Of a DNA stretch of 64,000 nucleotides, positions 22,321 to 34,133 are shown one piece after another. Position 1 is the stretch's first letter. The number at the start of each line of letters is the position of its first letter. The translations under genes and the position numbers were made by a program. The stretch comes from Ypsolopha sequella (lineage: Eukaryota; Arthropoda; Insecta; Lepidoptera; Ypsolophidae): assembly GCA_934047225.1 (NCBI GenBank), contig OW203985.1, positions 11,742,701 through 11,806,700 of the forward strand, given 5' to 3'. Below the pieces are notes generated by a model, which was not told where the DNA came from, did no database searches, and was given only the letters and a program-made list of their open reading frames with translations.

Positions 22321-22954
22321 TCCCAATGTTTTTTAACTTAGTCCATCAATCCATCCATCAGCCTGGTTCATCCACAGCTGTACATAAGTCTTTCCAAGAT
22401 TTCGCCTCACTGGGCAAGTGGGTAGGTGAACGTGGTGCCAAAACTCTCACACTAGTGACGCCGCTGCTCGTCACCAATCTGTTTTATAATAAGGGCCAAC
22501 AACTGGGGATGGATATCCCGCCATCGATCGGTTCCAGGCATCTCGGGCCACCTGGTTGTGCCTGTTTGAGAGCTGTCCTCTATACTCATACCCGAATAAC
22601 TCCGGGGTTTTACTCTTCGAGTAAGATGTTGCTACCTCCACAGTCGAACCCGGTATCAGCTCTACCACCTTCCATTTGTAGTTCTTTATTTTCTGGTCGC
22701 CTTTTTAGTCTAGTCGTTCGTACTCTCCGAGGTCTCGGTTATAAATCCCGCAGGGACACATTTGTGTTCAGTTTGCATATCGGAAGACACGTTATGCTGT
22801 GCGTCTATGTTTGTGCCCAAAGTACGGCAGCACACTTGGGACGTGATAAACTTCGGTTTTCGAGTATGGACTCTGACTAAATTTCACAATTCATACTTGA
22901 AAACATTTAATAACACACCGAGATTCATGTCGTGACGGTGTATTATTTTTTATT

Positions 22955-23470
22955 TTAGGAATGTTTGATCTCATCTCCCCCTCTTGGCCAAAAGAATTTA
23001 AAGAGAGAGAGAGAGAGACGGTATACCCCAGGCAGAAGCACTGTCGACCGAGGTTCAGAGCCCCCGGGAAAGAAACCGGCGAACGATGCGAGCAGTATCG
23101 AGCAGAACCGCTTTCTGCATCCGCGCTGGAAGCAAACTACCACGGAATCCCAACCATCTCTGGTTGGTTTCGAGGCTGGTTGGTATTAACCCGTTTGCGG
23201 ACAAAACAATGGGGATTATTTCGGTACATGCCACACCTAACATGTCAGTAACCTTTTGACCCGGTCGAGATACTTCTTCCTCTTCTCGGTTTTGGCTTTC
23301 ACGAGGTTTTCATCGTGTGGGATCGTCATATCCACCAAGAACACCCGAGACTGTGCCCGATCCATCAACACGATGTCAAGTTTATTCGGGCGAAAAGTCC
23401 TATTCGATAGAGCTTGGCGCAGTCGTTTTCGAGTACAGGCTAAGTACTACGGCACCCTCTGATCTACGAG
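22955..23470 (-). pseudogene. Non-LTR retrotransposon ORF, decayed C-terminal end
   Basis: Read on the minus strand from 23470, the frame gives NKLDIVLMDRAQSRVFLVDM, TIPHDENLVKAKTEKRKKYL and a stop. After a frame change it continues IIPIVLSANGLIPTSLE and RKRFCSILL-like segments. This block (PDIVVVDR, VDVTIPHDENL, KYLDLA, IVPIVVSANGLI) is known from the C-terminal end of non-LTR Pol proteins common in moth genomes and often labelled R2-like. At least one frameshift and several stops make it a relic. A short (GA)n run at 22999-23017 interrupts its 3' side. Confidence 0.7.
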
Positions 23471-24499
23471 GCCGTACTTGTGGGCTATGGGAATTTGGCT
23501 ACTTTATTATTATTATATATTTTAGTTTCACTGCCTTTTTTAAGACTAACAATTGCTCTATTAGTTTTATCACAAACAGTAAAACGCAATGTATTTCAAA
23601 AGAACAGCTAAAGTCACTCAAGCGCTTTTGTTCCAGCAGAAAGCGATCCCTTGTCTGTAGTTGAACTAAAGCAATTACGACGTCCGAGTGCTACCTATTT
23701 AGCTCTCCGTTCAGTTTTAAACGTGCAGGCACAATGGCTTCTTCGGATACTTTTAATGTGATTATTATCCGTTTTTATTTCATTACCGTTTTTAGTGATT
23801 AGATAAGTGAACCTTGTGTAATGACACTGTGAAACTGTAAGGGTTCCTTGTTGACTATGGAACCTTAAAAAGCTGCCTCTATGCGTACGGACGCCAGTAT
23901 GACAGGCTACCTAATGCCAGTTCTTATTGCGGCGTCATAGTCGTTAAAATCGCAACAAATAGGGAGCTTTATCTGCTGGAGATTGTACAACTCTAATTAT
24001 CGCCCAGGGTAATTGTTAAATAAAATCCCTAATAAAACAAAAAGAAACCTCATTTAAAATGGACCTTTACCTTACATAGAGGTCTGTTTTTTCTGTCTAG
24101 TCATTTTAGGGTTCTGTACCTGAAGGGGGCCCTAGCTATTACTAAGTTCGGTCGACTGTCCGTCTGTCACAGAGGTCTATAGCTTCAGCCGTAATAGGTA
24201 ACGGATTGAAATTTTCACAGAATTCGTGTTACTATGGCCTATTTATTATCTTTATGATAATCGTATAGCAGAAACAAAAAACATGTTAAAAGATGATACC
24301 TTTTCGAGGTTTTTTATATGGAGACCCCCTTGGGTTTCTTTATTTCAATTATTATTATTATTTAACATTACTGATCAGGTATTGTTATATTAAAATGTTA
24401 TATTCATCAGCTGATCTATATTAATTAAATATCATAACTTGTTTCTCTGAGTATAATTCACTAAAGTAATTATCGATGTAGCGTCTGCTCTTGTCTGCT

Positions 24500-24700
24500 A
24501 AAAAGAAGCAAGAGCGACATTTCAATAAAAAACCACCCAAGTGCGAGTCAGACTCGCGTACCAATGGTTCCGTATTGTAAATAATAAATTTAATATTGTA
24601 ATTTTTTTCGTGAATTTCTCAACCGCTTTATTTTCCTGTAATCTTTACGTAAACACATATTACCATGACTTTTTCATATTTTTTGGTCCATTAGTTTTGG
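24500..24700 (+). repeat. Dispersed repeat copy (GTGCGAGTCAGACTCGC family)
   Basis: The motif AAGTGCGAGTCAGACTCGCG at about 24539 is followed by a segment that recurs inverted at 41275-41440, including TTTACGTAAACACATATTACCATGA. Related heads occur at 46.5, 46.9 and 47.3 kb. It is a widespread non-coding repeat family in this genome. Confidence 0.65.
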
Positions 24701-24907
24701 AGACAAGGGGGGACATACATTTTTATGGTTTTACCAAGATTTCTCGAAATAGATGCAATTAAATATAGCGAAACTATATAATCAATCAGCTTTTTAACAC
24801 CTACAATTTGATACCCATATTGTATTTTTATAAAATTTTCACGTTCATGGAGGTAACCAGGAGCAGAAGGATTGTGGAGAAGAGAAGAATGTGAGCATTT
24901 CTGCGAA

Positions 24908-25651
24908 GACGTATGGGGAGCCAATTTAACTGGAAACGGAACTTTTGTTGGCAGCTACCTGCCCCTTAAGACGTATGGGGAGCCAATTTAACTGGAAACG
25001 GAACTTTTGTTGGCAGCTACCTGCCCCTTAAGACGTATGGGGAGCCAATTTAACTGGAAACGGAACTTTTGTTGGCAGCTACCTGCCCCTTAAGACGTAT
25101 GGGGAGCCAATTTAACTGGAAACGGAACTTTTGTTGGCAGCTACCTGCCCCTTAAGACGTATGGGGAGCCAATTTAACTGGAAACGGAACTTTTGTTGGC
25201 AGCTACCTGCCCCTTAAGACGTATGGGGAGCCAATTTAACTGGAAACGGAACTTTTGTTGGCAGCTACCTGCCCCTTAAGACGTATGGGGAGCCAATTTA
25301 ACTGGAAACGGAACTTTTGTTGGCAGCTACCTGCCCCTTAAGACGTATGGGGAGCCAATTTAACTGGAAACGGAACTTTTGTTGGCAGCTACCTGCCCCT
25401 TAAGACGTATGGGGAGCCAATTTAACTGGAAACGGAACTTTTGTTGGCAGCTACCTGCCCCTTAAGACGTATGGGGAGCCAATTTAACTGGAAACGGAAC
25501 TTTTGTTGGCAGCTACCTGCCCCTTAAGACGTATGAGGAGCCAATTTAACTGGAAACGGAACTTTTGTTGGCAGCTACCTGCCCCTTAAGACGTATGGGG
25601 AGCCAATTTAACTGGAAACGGAACTTTTGTTGGCAGCTACCTGCCCCTTAA
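24908..25651. repeat. 62-bp minisatellite, 12 copies, nearly perfect
   Basis: The unit begins GACGTATGGGGAGCCAATTT and ends TACCTGCCCCTTAA. Twelve units fill exactly 744 bp. By eye only one substitution occurs (GTATGAGG instead of GTATGGGG in unit 11, at 25528). Before the first unit the sequence is unrelated, and after the last it runs into CGCTACGAAAC. Such uniformity means recent amplification, active homogenisation, or an assembly collapse or expansion. Confidence 0.97.
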
Positions 25652-27016
25652 GACGCTACGAAACTTAATTTGTCACGTTACCAGAGTTTAGTTGAAATGA
25701 CAAACATAACTTTGTGAAGCGTCGACCGGAGCCCGGACATTTCAGTCCTTCGGACGTAAAATTAATTATGAGAAAACTTTGCGCCATCAGACTTTACGTG
25801 TTTGTTTTACAGATAAAAGTATACTTGTTAAAATAAACAGTAAAAAAACTCAATTTATGAGAAAAGATTTTAACATTTTAGATGGTCGGCTAAAATTCAC
25901 TTTGGGTAATGAAATTTAATGAATTTTTATCTTAATAATTAAGGTTGTTAAATTATTGTGAACACTTGTACATTAGTTTTACTTATATTTAAATTAAATA
26001 ATATATTTTTTCGTTTTGAAACTATGTGAAACTACAAAAATTTGCATTACAAAATTTTGTCGTAAAAACTTTAAAATCCCCATTTTTATGGGTCATTTCC
26101 AGGCTAACGCGGATGACATATTTTATAAATTCCGTTAATTTTAGCTATGACCAATATGATCATCAATATAACGTGACATTTATTTATACAGCCAAATTCA
26201 TACCGGAGGCTTGGTAAGTGATCAGTATCAATAACACTTTTTGCAAATTTTAAAATGTTGACATCACTCGGGACGGGCTTGCATTTTGTAGGTAAAAATA
26301 TAATTTACGAATTTCACAAAAAGGGTCTTCGAACCTTGATACTAAGCTCTTACCGAGTCTTCCGCATGAATTTGGTTGCATAAATAAATGTCACCTTGCA
26401 AAGAATAAGACAAGAGATAACGTACCTGTATAGCTAATATGAATGTTTGATAGGCACTCTCCTTATTGTAGTTGTACACGACGAGACACGCGCGCCTCTA
26501 GCGGAAAATATGTAAACTACGCGAATTTAGGATATAGTTGCGCGGCGTTACCTAACAGACGCATTTTTACAGATTTTCGCGTTTTTCAGGAAAATATCAT
26601 GGACTTTTCATGTAAATAAGTATGTAAATAGCATAGTATTAAGTTTAGGAAAATAAATAAATTAGTCCCGTGTGTTTATTTACTCGAATAGCTGCAACAT
26701 AGTACAGGCACGAATAAGTAGATAGAACAGCTATCCGACTCTGAATTAATAAATAAGCATTAAAATAGCTTAGTAAATAGAATACAGTAAATAGTTACAA
26801 GGTAGTATTAAGATCTTGCAGAATAAAGATGATTTGCTATGATTGTTTCATTGATACGCCTAGCTAGGTCTTAGAATAAGACCTAGGTATAAGATAGGCT
26901 ACAAGACATCGATCTAGGTACTTAGGTATGCTAGGAAATACCTAAGTAGTCTGTAAATAAGCATAACAGCATGGTATGTTAGCGGTACGACGGTGGGAAG
27001 CAGACTGAGGACGGTT
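25652..27016. other. A+T-rich stretch without a recognisable gene
   Basis: No gene-like frame or clear repeat pair is seen. Many short TAG/TAA-rich segments occur around 26600-26950. Confidence 0.5.
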
Positions 27017-27020
27017 GGCC

Positions 27021-28158
27021 TTTTTTTTTTTTTTTTTTTTTTTCCGCCCAAGCTAGGCACCCTCCGGAGGACACGGTAGGAGGGAGGTGGAGAATGCTCA
27101 TAGCATACCAACGTAACCGGTTACGTTGGTTATGTGGGACTCACTGAGTGCCTACCCACTAAACTCCACCTAATTTGGTTTGGCCCTTAAGGGTCTTAAA
27201 ACCTTTATCGGAAGCGACCCCCTCTGGGGAAAGGGGGCGCTAGCGGAGCCCTATAGGGGCATCCGCTGGATAAGAACACTAAGTGTTAATTTCTGGGTTG
27301 GGAGGAAGAGCTAGGCTCTGATCGTTTGGTTTGGGCCTTCAGCTCATCGAAGGCTTTCAGAAGGAAATTGAGATGGGCTGAGAGTTTGTCAGGGGGATCG
27401 GAGAGAACGTTTCTTGGTCTTCGAACCTTGTATCGGGATGTAGACGGAGCAGTATAGGAGACTGTCTCGCGTACTAACGGATTGGGGTGTTCTTCAGAAG
27501 ATTTGAAGAAAGTCTCTGAGAGGGATTTCATGAATTGTTGGAGGGTGGGTAGCTCCAAATCACGATGGAGGTCTGCGTTGCGCACGTACCAGGGTGCGTT
27601 GGCCGCTCTCCGACAGAATATGTTCTGCACTACCTGCATTTTATACAGGACTTTGGGGTTCGCATGTGCGAGGACAGGGGAAGCGTACGTTAACGTAATC
27701 TTGTATAGTGTTCGCTTGTTCCTGAGAGACATTTTACTGTGCCTGCCTAACATGCTGTTAAGCCGGTACAGATAGAAGCGGGCTGTGCGCGTCACTCTAT
27801 TGACGTGGGGTGTAAAAGTTAGTCTCGAGTCCAGAGTGACTCCTAGGTATTTGGCAGTGCTATGCCAAGGGACTGGGGTACCTAGCATTCGGACATTGGG
27901 GTTGTCATGGTGACGGCGTTTGTAGTCAAAGCGAATCGCGGAACTCTTATCTGGGTTCACATCGATGCGCCATTTTGAAACCATTCTCCAAGGTCATCAA
28001 TAGACTTTTGGAGTTTGGCGAGGATAGTCGGGGGGTTATGTCCTTTGACATAGAGAGCAGTGTCATCTGCGAAGAGTGATAGCTGTACCCCGTTTGTGGG
28101 GACGGGAATATCGTTTGTGTATAACGAGTAGAGGATAGGGGAGAGAACTGATCCCTGG
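27021..28158 (-). pseudogene. Truncated Jockey-type retrotransposon with poly(A) tail
   Basis: The minus strand encodes VPQGSVLSPILYSLYTNDIP and the catalytic LFADDTALYVKGH from about 28158 down to 27985. A one-base frameshift near 27980 (within the motif normally read as EWFSKWRIDVN) shifts reading into the 232-residue frame 27984-27286. That frame carries SKWRIDVNPDKS, AKYLGVTLDSRLTF and the C-terminal end. A 3' untranslated part follows to a 23-T run (27021-27043), the poly(A) tail on the element strand. The copy begins at the QGS motif, so it is strongly 5'-truncated, the usual outcome of target-primed reverse transcription. It is a different family from the fragment at 1-690. Confidence 0.88.
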
Positions 28159-28569
28159 GGGACTCACATAAAAAGTAATTTAAATTTTTTTCTTAAATAA
28201 AATTTTATGTCACAGTATGAGGCTTTTGCAAGCGCAAATTTACTTGCATGACATTATTTATATAGCCACTGGATAATTCTTATCATAATTAAATTTAAAA
28301 AAATGATAATGTGATGACCCCAGCGCCCTCTGGTACGTCCAGTACGTTCAGTGCAATCAGTCACCACAGTGCGGCTTGTGGCGAGCCGATGGTGAGTGGT
28401 GACACCACAGACCTTACCTCTAGGGGACACTATCACACATGCACTTACACACACACATACACACAGCTTGCGTTAACCAGCCGGCCAAAGTGGGGATGCA
28501 AGAGCGGAACCTATACTCCAGGTTGGAAGTGTAAAATGTTACAACGCCGGGGGCACTTGACTATATAAG

Positions 28570-29120
28570 GATCTTGTGCCCCGCAGACTCACCTCTCGAC
28601 AACCTTAGCTGCTTACATAGTGTTGCCTCCTGGCCGCCTCATGGTGGCTAGATATGGGGGCCCACAACGGCTATCCTGCTGGATAGTTGTCAAACAGCAA
28701 GTCACCATCTGCTATACTTAAATTTGTGAGAGATTTTCGAGGCAGATGTCCGTTATCTCACTCCATAGCCCTGTTATCCGGCCCATTTGGCATCCCCTCT
28801 TCATAGCCCACTCCAAGTCGCTTCCTCCCTGGCAATAGTTTGGCAACTGTGGGGGATTTTCCGTTAGTGTATCTCAATGATACATTAAGGAAGAGGCCTC
28901 CATGGATGCAGCCATCGCACATTTATATTAAATGGTACCAAAGGCCTCTTCAATGTTGACTTCGGTCCCATAAATGCCTTTCAAATGACCAGGGTCCTTA
29001 TGGGCCCGTGACTGAAAAGTGTACCTACATAATAATAATAATAATAACTCGGTCCGTGCCACTTTTACCTCTTAGAAAAAGAGAGAAATTAAGAATAAAA
29101 ATAATAATAATAATAATAAT
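28570..29120. repeat. G+C-richer repeat with (TAA)n tails, unassigned
   Basis: A block of higher G+C (28570-29020) ends in TACATAATAATAATAATAA. A second (ATA)n run is at 29098-29120. Such trinucleotide tails mark the 3' ends of some insect non-LTR elements. No coding frame is recognisable, so class is uncertain. Confidence 0.4.
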
Positions 29121-29342
29121 TAAATACTAATACATTAAAAAACATCCCCTTTCCTTTATGCTGTGCCGTAGGAAATTGAAAGATATAAAGTAACACTATG
29201 GTTTAACCTTTTATGAAAATAGTGTGGAAGAATTACAATGTAAACCGATTTTTGTAGACATAGTGGAGACAATAATACTTGTTACTCCTACAATAACATT
29301 TTTGATTACAATCATCGTCACTTTCAATGCAAATCTTACTTA

Positions 29343-30290
29343 GACCTCAATCTTCATCATCGTCTAGCTCGCACTCTCCCATACTGTCAAAACGGCCGGG
29401 ATTACCTTAGCACTTGCACATTTCAGTACACCGGAGTCCATTTGACTCACATGTACTGTACATGGAGAAGAGCAATTCTTTTTGGAGCATGAGCAGCGAC
29501 AAAGTTACAAGATAAGCTCTGGTGCACAAGGGTTGGTACAAGCAACAGGCTCGTATGCACTTCCTACTTTGTTCCATCCAAAATCTGAGGGTGGTGGGTT
29601 ATTGGGATGCTGAATTACGTCCTGATTTCACTCAAAACACTGAAGGTGAGCTTTTAGCAATGCCGAATCCAGTGCTGATCTTGTTGGAGGGAGGTTCTCA
29701 TCTTGTCATTGATTCTGTGTAAAAAACAACCATCGCACAGCTCATTATGTCGGTCAGTGTTGATTGGGGATAAAGCTGACAAATTAACGCTTCCAAGTTA
29801 GTTTTGACATCTTTAGTGAGTGACAGTGTGAGCCCTAATTTAGCCAAAGCTTTTAGCAGCGTATTACTTGCGGAATTAAAAGCTTTATTTTACCTTTGCC
29901 AGCAAATGATCCTGTTGTCCGATCCATGGTCTGAAGCTTACACCGAGGTCACTACATGTCTTCACTGTGTGACATGCCATCTACTATCACAGCTTTTCCC
30001 TGTAGCTCTTCATTTTCTTCTAAAATATCACGTGTGGTGGAAGCATGATCATATTCGTTTTATTCGGCAGGTATCTCTTGCATTGATTCTAGAGCATCCG
30101 TAAGTTTGTATTTAGCTAGACAATGGTGCATACTCCCGTCAACTACAAACAACGCCTTCGATAGTGCTGAAAACTCGTAGTTGCTTAAATTGTGCCTCAA
30201 ATCTTTATCAGGTCTGCTTTTGGAAGCTATCAACAATCTTGAAATAAGAGATAAATCTGTCTTTATGGCAAAGGTTTTGTCTTTGATATT
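29343..30290 (-). pseudogene. Decayed gene of unknown function, transposon-associated type
   Basis: On the minus strand scattered frames encode LSLISRLLIASKSRPDKDLR, HNLSNYEFSALSKALFVVDG, then DILEENEELQGKAVIVDGM. Farther on come SLTKDVKTNLEALICQLY and a Cys-rich tail, CSCSKKNCSSPC. I recall this arrangement (a DLR...LSNYELS...VPxxLF block, an IDGMA block and a final Cys cluster) from large uncharacterised ORFs in arthropod genomes that behave as repeats. Multiple frameshifts and stops are present. The molecular function is not known to me, and the assignment is from memory of pattern only. Confidence 0.5.
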
Positions 30291-31132
30291 TACATGATTG
30301 ACATTATTTATTATAATATTTTATTTATTTAAATTATTTATTATAATATATTAATAATTATAATAATTTATTAAAACTATTAAATAATGTCCAGCATGTA
30401 AATATTCACTTGCCATACCCCCATACTAAGACATATTCATGTTAATTTGTTTTAAATATAAAAGTACTTTTTATGAGAAAACGGTTGATCCTACATAAAA
30501 AGTTGTAATAACCTTTTGTGTTTAAAATCTGCTTAGCTACATTTATTGTTTCAAACTTTTTCCCGTTATCACAACCGTTACTGATATAAATAGGAAAACG
30601 TGTTTGCGACGGCGGCCATTTTGTTTTTTGCGCGCAGCACCCAAGCGCAACATTTCCAAGAGTGACACCATCGAAATTATGTTTCTCTAAGGTCAAACGA
30701 AGAGATTGAGACTACTTTTACACTTGCATCATCAAGGAGCACACGGGAACCTATTTTTGTACATTTGACAGGGGACTATACGAGCACATGGCAGATAGAA
30801 AAATAATTGTTCTACAAAGTGAAAAACTTTAAACTAAGTTTAAATAATATTATTTTACAATATTCATTACACAATAGAAAACCAAGTGTTTTGAAACATG
30901 TGAATAGCGTTATAGATTAACAATGGTGAGTATAAAATTAAAGATTTGTAATACTACCTGAATAAGATTCTAAATTGGTGGCTGGTAAAGTTTTAGCACA
31001 ATAAAATATAATGGCTATATACAAGTTTATACACTACCAAACTACATGTTCCAAAAGTGCTACACTTAGTTAATGAGAACTGTGAATTTCTCAACTGTCT
31101 GAAGCAACAATATTGTAGTGACGACGCGTTTA

Positions 31133-32035
31133 TGGAAACCCTTCCAGTATTCAGAACCCCAGTACATCTGAGCTGCGGGAGCCTTTAAGCAATTGAACGC
31201 TCTGCTTGATGGATTAAATGCTACCCTGCTTTTAGTTCGGTAATGCGGGAGGCTTTACAAACGCAATTCTAGCGTTATGGATATAAATTCCTACCGTTAC
31301 TCAGATTAGTGTACCTTGCTTTTAGTTCTGTAATGCGGGAGGCTTTACAAACGCAGTACTAGCGTTATGGATATAAATTCCTACTGCCACTCAGTCTAAA
31401 ATTTGGCTTATAGGTTTAACAGAATACGTTCAGTAAAGATTTATATGTAAACGAGCGAAGATTAAAGAAATAATAATAATTTGAATTGCATAATAACGAT
31501 GATGTAATAAAAACTCATGACAGTGTAATCATAACAATTTTAACATTAGGCGAATCAAAAAGTTATTAACTACAAAATTGTCAAGCGTTAGGCACATTCT
31601 TGCTTGTTTTTAAATAATTAATGCATCTTTTTAGGAGGTTTACCGGTAGAGATGCGGTTTTTAAACAATTGTTTTCGTGACAAAGCGGTAACGGAACCAA
31701 TTTAAATAAAAACAAACAACATAGACATGCGTATGATATCGCTCTCTCTCTCTCTCCCTCTTTGCACGTGCCGTTTGCGATCTGAGATCGGGGAGCATAG
31801 CGCAGAAATCCCTCCCGCGTAACAGATCAAGTACTTTTATGCTTTCTAGGGATCTGAGTAGAGGAAGCTTTTTAGTCATCAAGTCTTGATTACTATACCG
31901 GAAACAATACCCGAATCCAGATCGTTCGCGACTCTGAATACCGGAATGGTTTAAGGTAACTTTCTGTGAATTAATGCTAGTAAACCCTCCCGCAGCTCAG
32001 AATTACTGGGGTTCTGAATACTGGAAGGGTTTCCA
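31133..32035. mobile_element. Non-autonomous inverted-repeat element flanked by TA
   Basis: The left end TGGAAACCCTTCCAGTATTC (31133 onward) and the right end (32035 downward) are inverted copies over about 55 bp, through CAGAACCCCAGTA and CTGAGCTGCGGGAG. Both sides are flanked by TA (31131-31132 and 32036-32037), the target used by Tc1/mariner-type elements. Inside, a 90-bp unit starting TGCTTTTAGTTC is present twice (31228 and 31318). A (CT)n run lies at 31741-31757. No transposase is encoded. Confidence 0.8.
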
Positions 32036-32512
32036 TATACGCAGCGACGACAGCGCCATCTGTTTCTTAAGAACAAGGCGTGAAATCACATAACGCCCTC
32101 GTAAACGTTCTATATGTGCAGTACAAGCTAGTATATCAAGCAGATGCAAAAATAACAGTGGACAAGTATGATGAAAGAATTCACCGGTCTGGGAAGGAAC
32201 CTCGGTGACGCAATCAGGGGTGCTAACTTTCTGGACAGGAACGCAAATCTTAAAACCGTTTCGAAAAATATGTGTTCTGTACAGTTTCTTTTTATCAAAT
32301 TAATAAATAAGTCTATATTTTTAAAGATATTTTAACAAAACACAATGAACTTCATTTGACTTATCTATGACGTCATCAGAAGATGTATGAAAAAATTGCC
32401 TTTGCCTGCCCACCTTGCCTACAAAAAAAAGTAAATGTCAAATGTCAATCCATGAGTGAGTGACATGCATGACAGTGCATTCCGAGTCACGACATAATCG
32501 ATTATACCGCGT

Positions 32513-32543
32513 CTATATTTATTTATTTATTTATTTATTTATA
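32513..32543. repeat. (TTTA)n microsatellite
   Basis: About seven TTTA units followed by TACAGCATTACAG, similar to the tail at 16028-16090. Confidence 0.75.
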
Positions 32544-33606
32544 CAGCATTACAGATAGATATCCATTGCACTGTATAATTAAGTTTTTACAAATACAAAT
32601 AAAAACATTCACACAAACCTATAGTTTACACATAAAATTAAAATTCAACATAATATGGCAAAACAAAATAATAATCATTCCGAGTCACTGTGAGCCCGAT
32701 AATGATAGCCGTTATGAAATTTAATTTAATCAACCGCCAGAATTCATATTGGAGACTCGGTTAATGATCAGGAACAATTTTTAATGACCCCAAGGTAAAA
32801 CTGAAAAAAAAAATTTGCTCCCGTACTTACTGCCTATTCAGTCAGTAGGGAACAATTTTTTTTTTATGATTTCAAAAAGAACGATCATTGAATCTTGTAT
32901 CTGATCACTAACCGAGTCTCCAGTATTAATAAGGAAACAGCAGTGCTTCAAATACCTATATAATGTTTAAATTATTACACATTAGCAAACTCATGCCCAT
33001 AGAGGATAAAACATATACAGATATATTATTTATTTTACTTCGCCGAAATAAAATAGAAGATTTTTATTGATTAATATATACTGCATAGCTGGTTCTCGCA
33101 ATTTGTCCCAATCGAATTCAGTCTTTACAAGTTTCAAGTTGAGAAGAAACAGTATCAGCCGGGAAGAAATAAACTTTTTTCTTCTTCAAAAACGTGATGT
33201 AAAGGTGTTCTTGCTTCCGTCAATTTTAGAGCGTTTCTCTTTTCTTAAACATGTGCCAAATACCCGATAGGTTTCTATAAAACCGATACTTCTCATTGTG
33301 CCTTTTGTCAAAATACGATGGCGTCTTCAATTCGTCCAAAACTCGTTCCGGATCATTCTCTTTATCTTCGCTGTCAGACAAACTCCTGCGCCGGTTCTTA
33401 CACAGTTCAGCTTGACACCTGCATGCAGTGCTGCAGCCGTGCTCCCCGTTCACACAGCCGCACATCTTGGTACCGCAACTACCCTTGCACGTGCAGTGAG
33501 TAAGCCCGTCGGAGCTGCGCTTGATGCCCCCGCGCACGCTCGTTTCGGATGACGACGTGGAGTCTCTCGGTTCAAGGAAGTTATTCGTGAGGCGGGAGAC
33601 ACGTCG

Positions 33607-33622
33607 CACAGTGTTGCCTAGG
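33607..33622 (+). repeat. Transib left terminal inverted repeat
   Basis: It begins with CACAGTG, the exact consensus heptamer of vertebrate V(D)J recombination signals. It matches the right end at 11 of the first 13 or so bases. Confidence 0.9.
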
Positions 33623-33650
33623 CCGGACGAAAGTAAATTTATTCAATTGT

Positions 33651-34133
33651 AAGGTAAGTCTTGAAAATTTTCAAATATGTGATCTTGAGTAGTTAAACTA
33701 TTTTAATAACATTATATTGAGGGTAGTTTTCTAACAAATTATTTGAGATAGTTGATGTCAAACATTGTTTACTTGTCAGTTTTCTCTGTTCACGCGTGAA
33801 TAACGTTATTTAAGGTTTTAAATATTGTGTTGCAAGTTGAACTGTTTTGTTATTACAAAAATATGGATTTGCTTAACGAAGGTGTGGTCTTATTACATTT
33901 TAATTTTTTATTGAAAGATGGTATCCCAAGTAATAAAAAAAAATTATTAAAACCAAAAAAGTTGAAAAAATTACGACATTATTTATTTTACGAGTGATTT
34001 TGTCGAACATGACCCCATATGACCTCTTTGAAATTAATGACATAAATTACTCAAGATGTGTGCTTTTTGCGTAATAAAAAACATCTTGCCAAAACTTGCC
34101 TATTTATACGTTAAATTTTATTGTTTCTTGCAG
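33651..34133 (+). other. Possible 5' intron region of the Transib gene
   Basis: AAG|GTAAGT at 33648-33656 is a strong donor in what would be the untranslated first exon. TTTCTTGCAG at 34124-34133 is a strong acceptor. A second donor, AAG|GTGTGG at 33879-33887, ends a tiny coding exon. Which donor is joined to which acceptor cannot be decided from sequence; only the 33882-34133 intron gives a start codon. Confidence 0.5.

Noticed and set aside
22326..22880. 184-codon ORF on the plus strand
   Set aside because: No domain or conservation pattern is recognised. The left edge (CCATCAATCCATCCATCAGCC) resembles an RTE-type tail, so it is more likely repeat DNA; the evidence was too weak to list it as an RTE fragment.
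24908..25651. CRISPR array
   Set aside because: Units are contiguous 62-bp repeats without unique spacers, in a eukaryotic genome.
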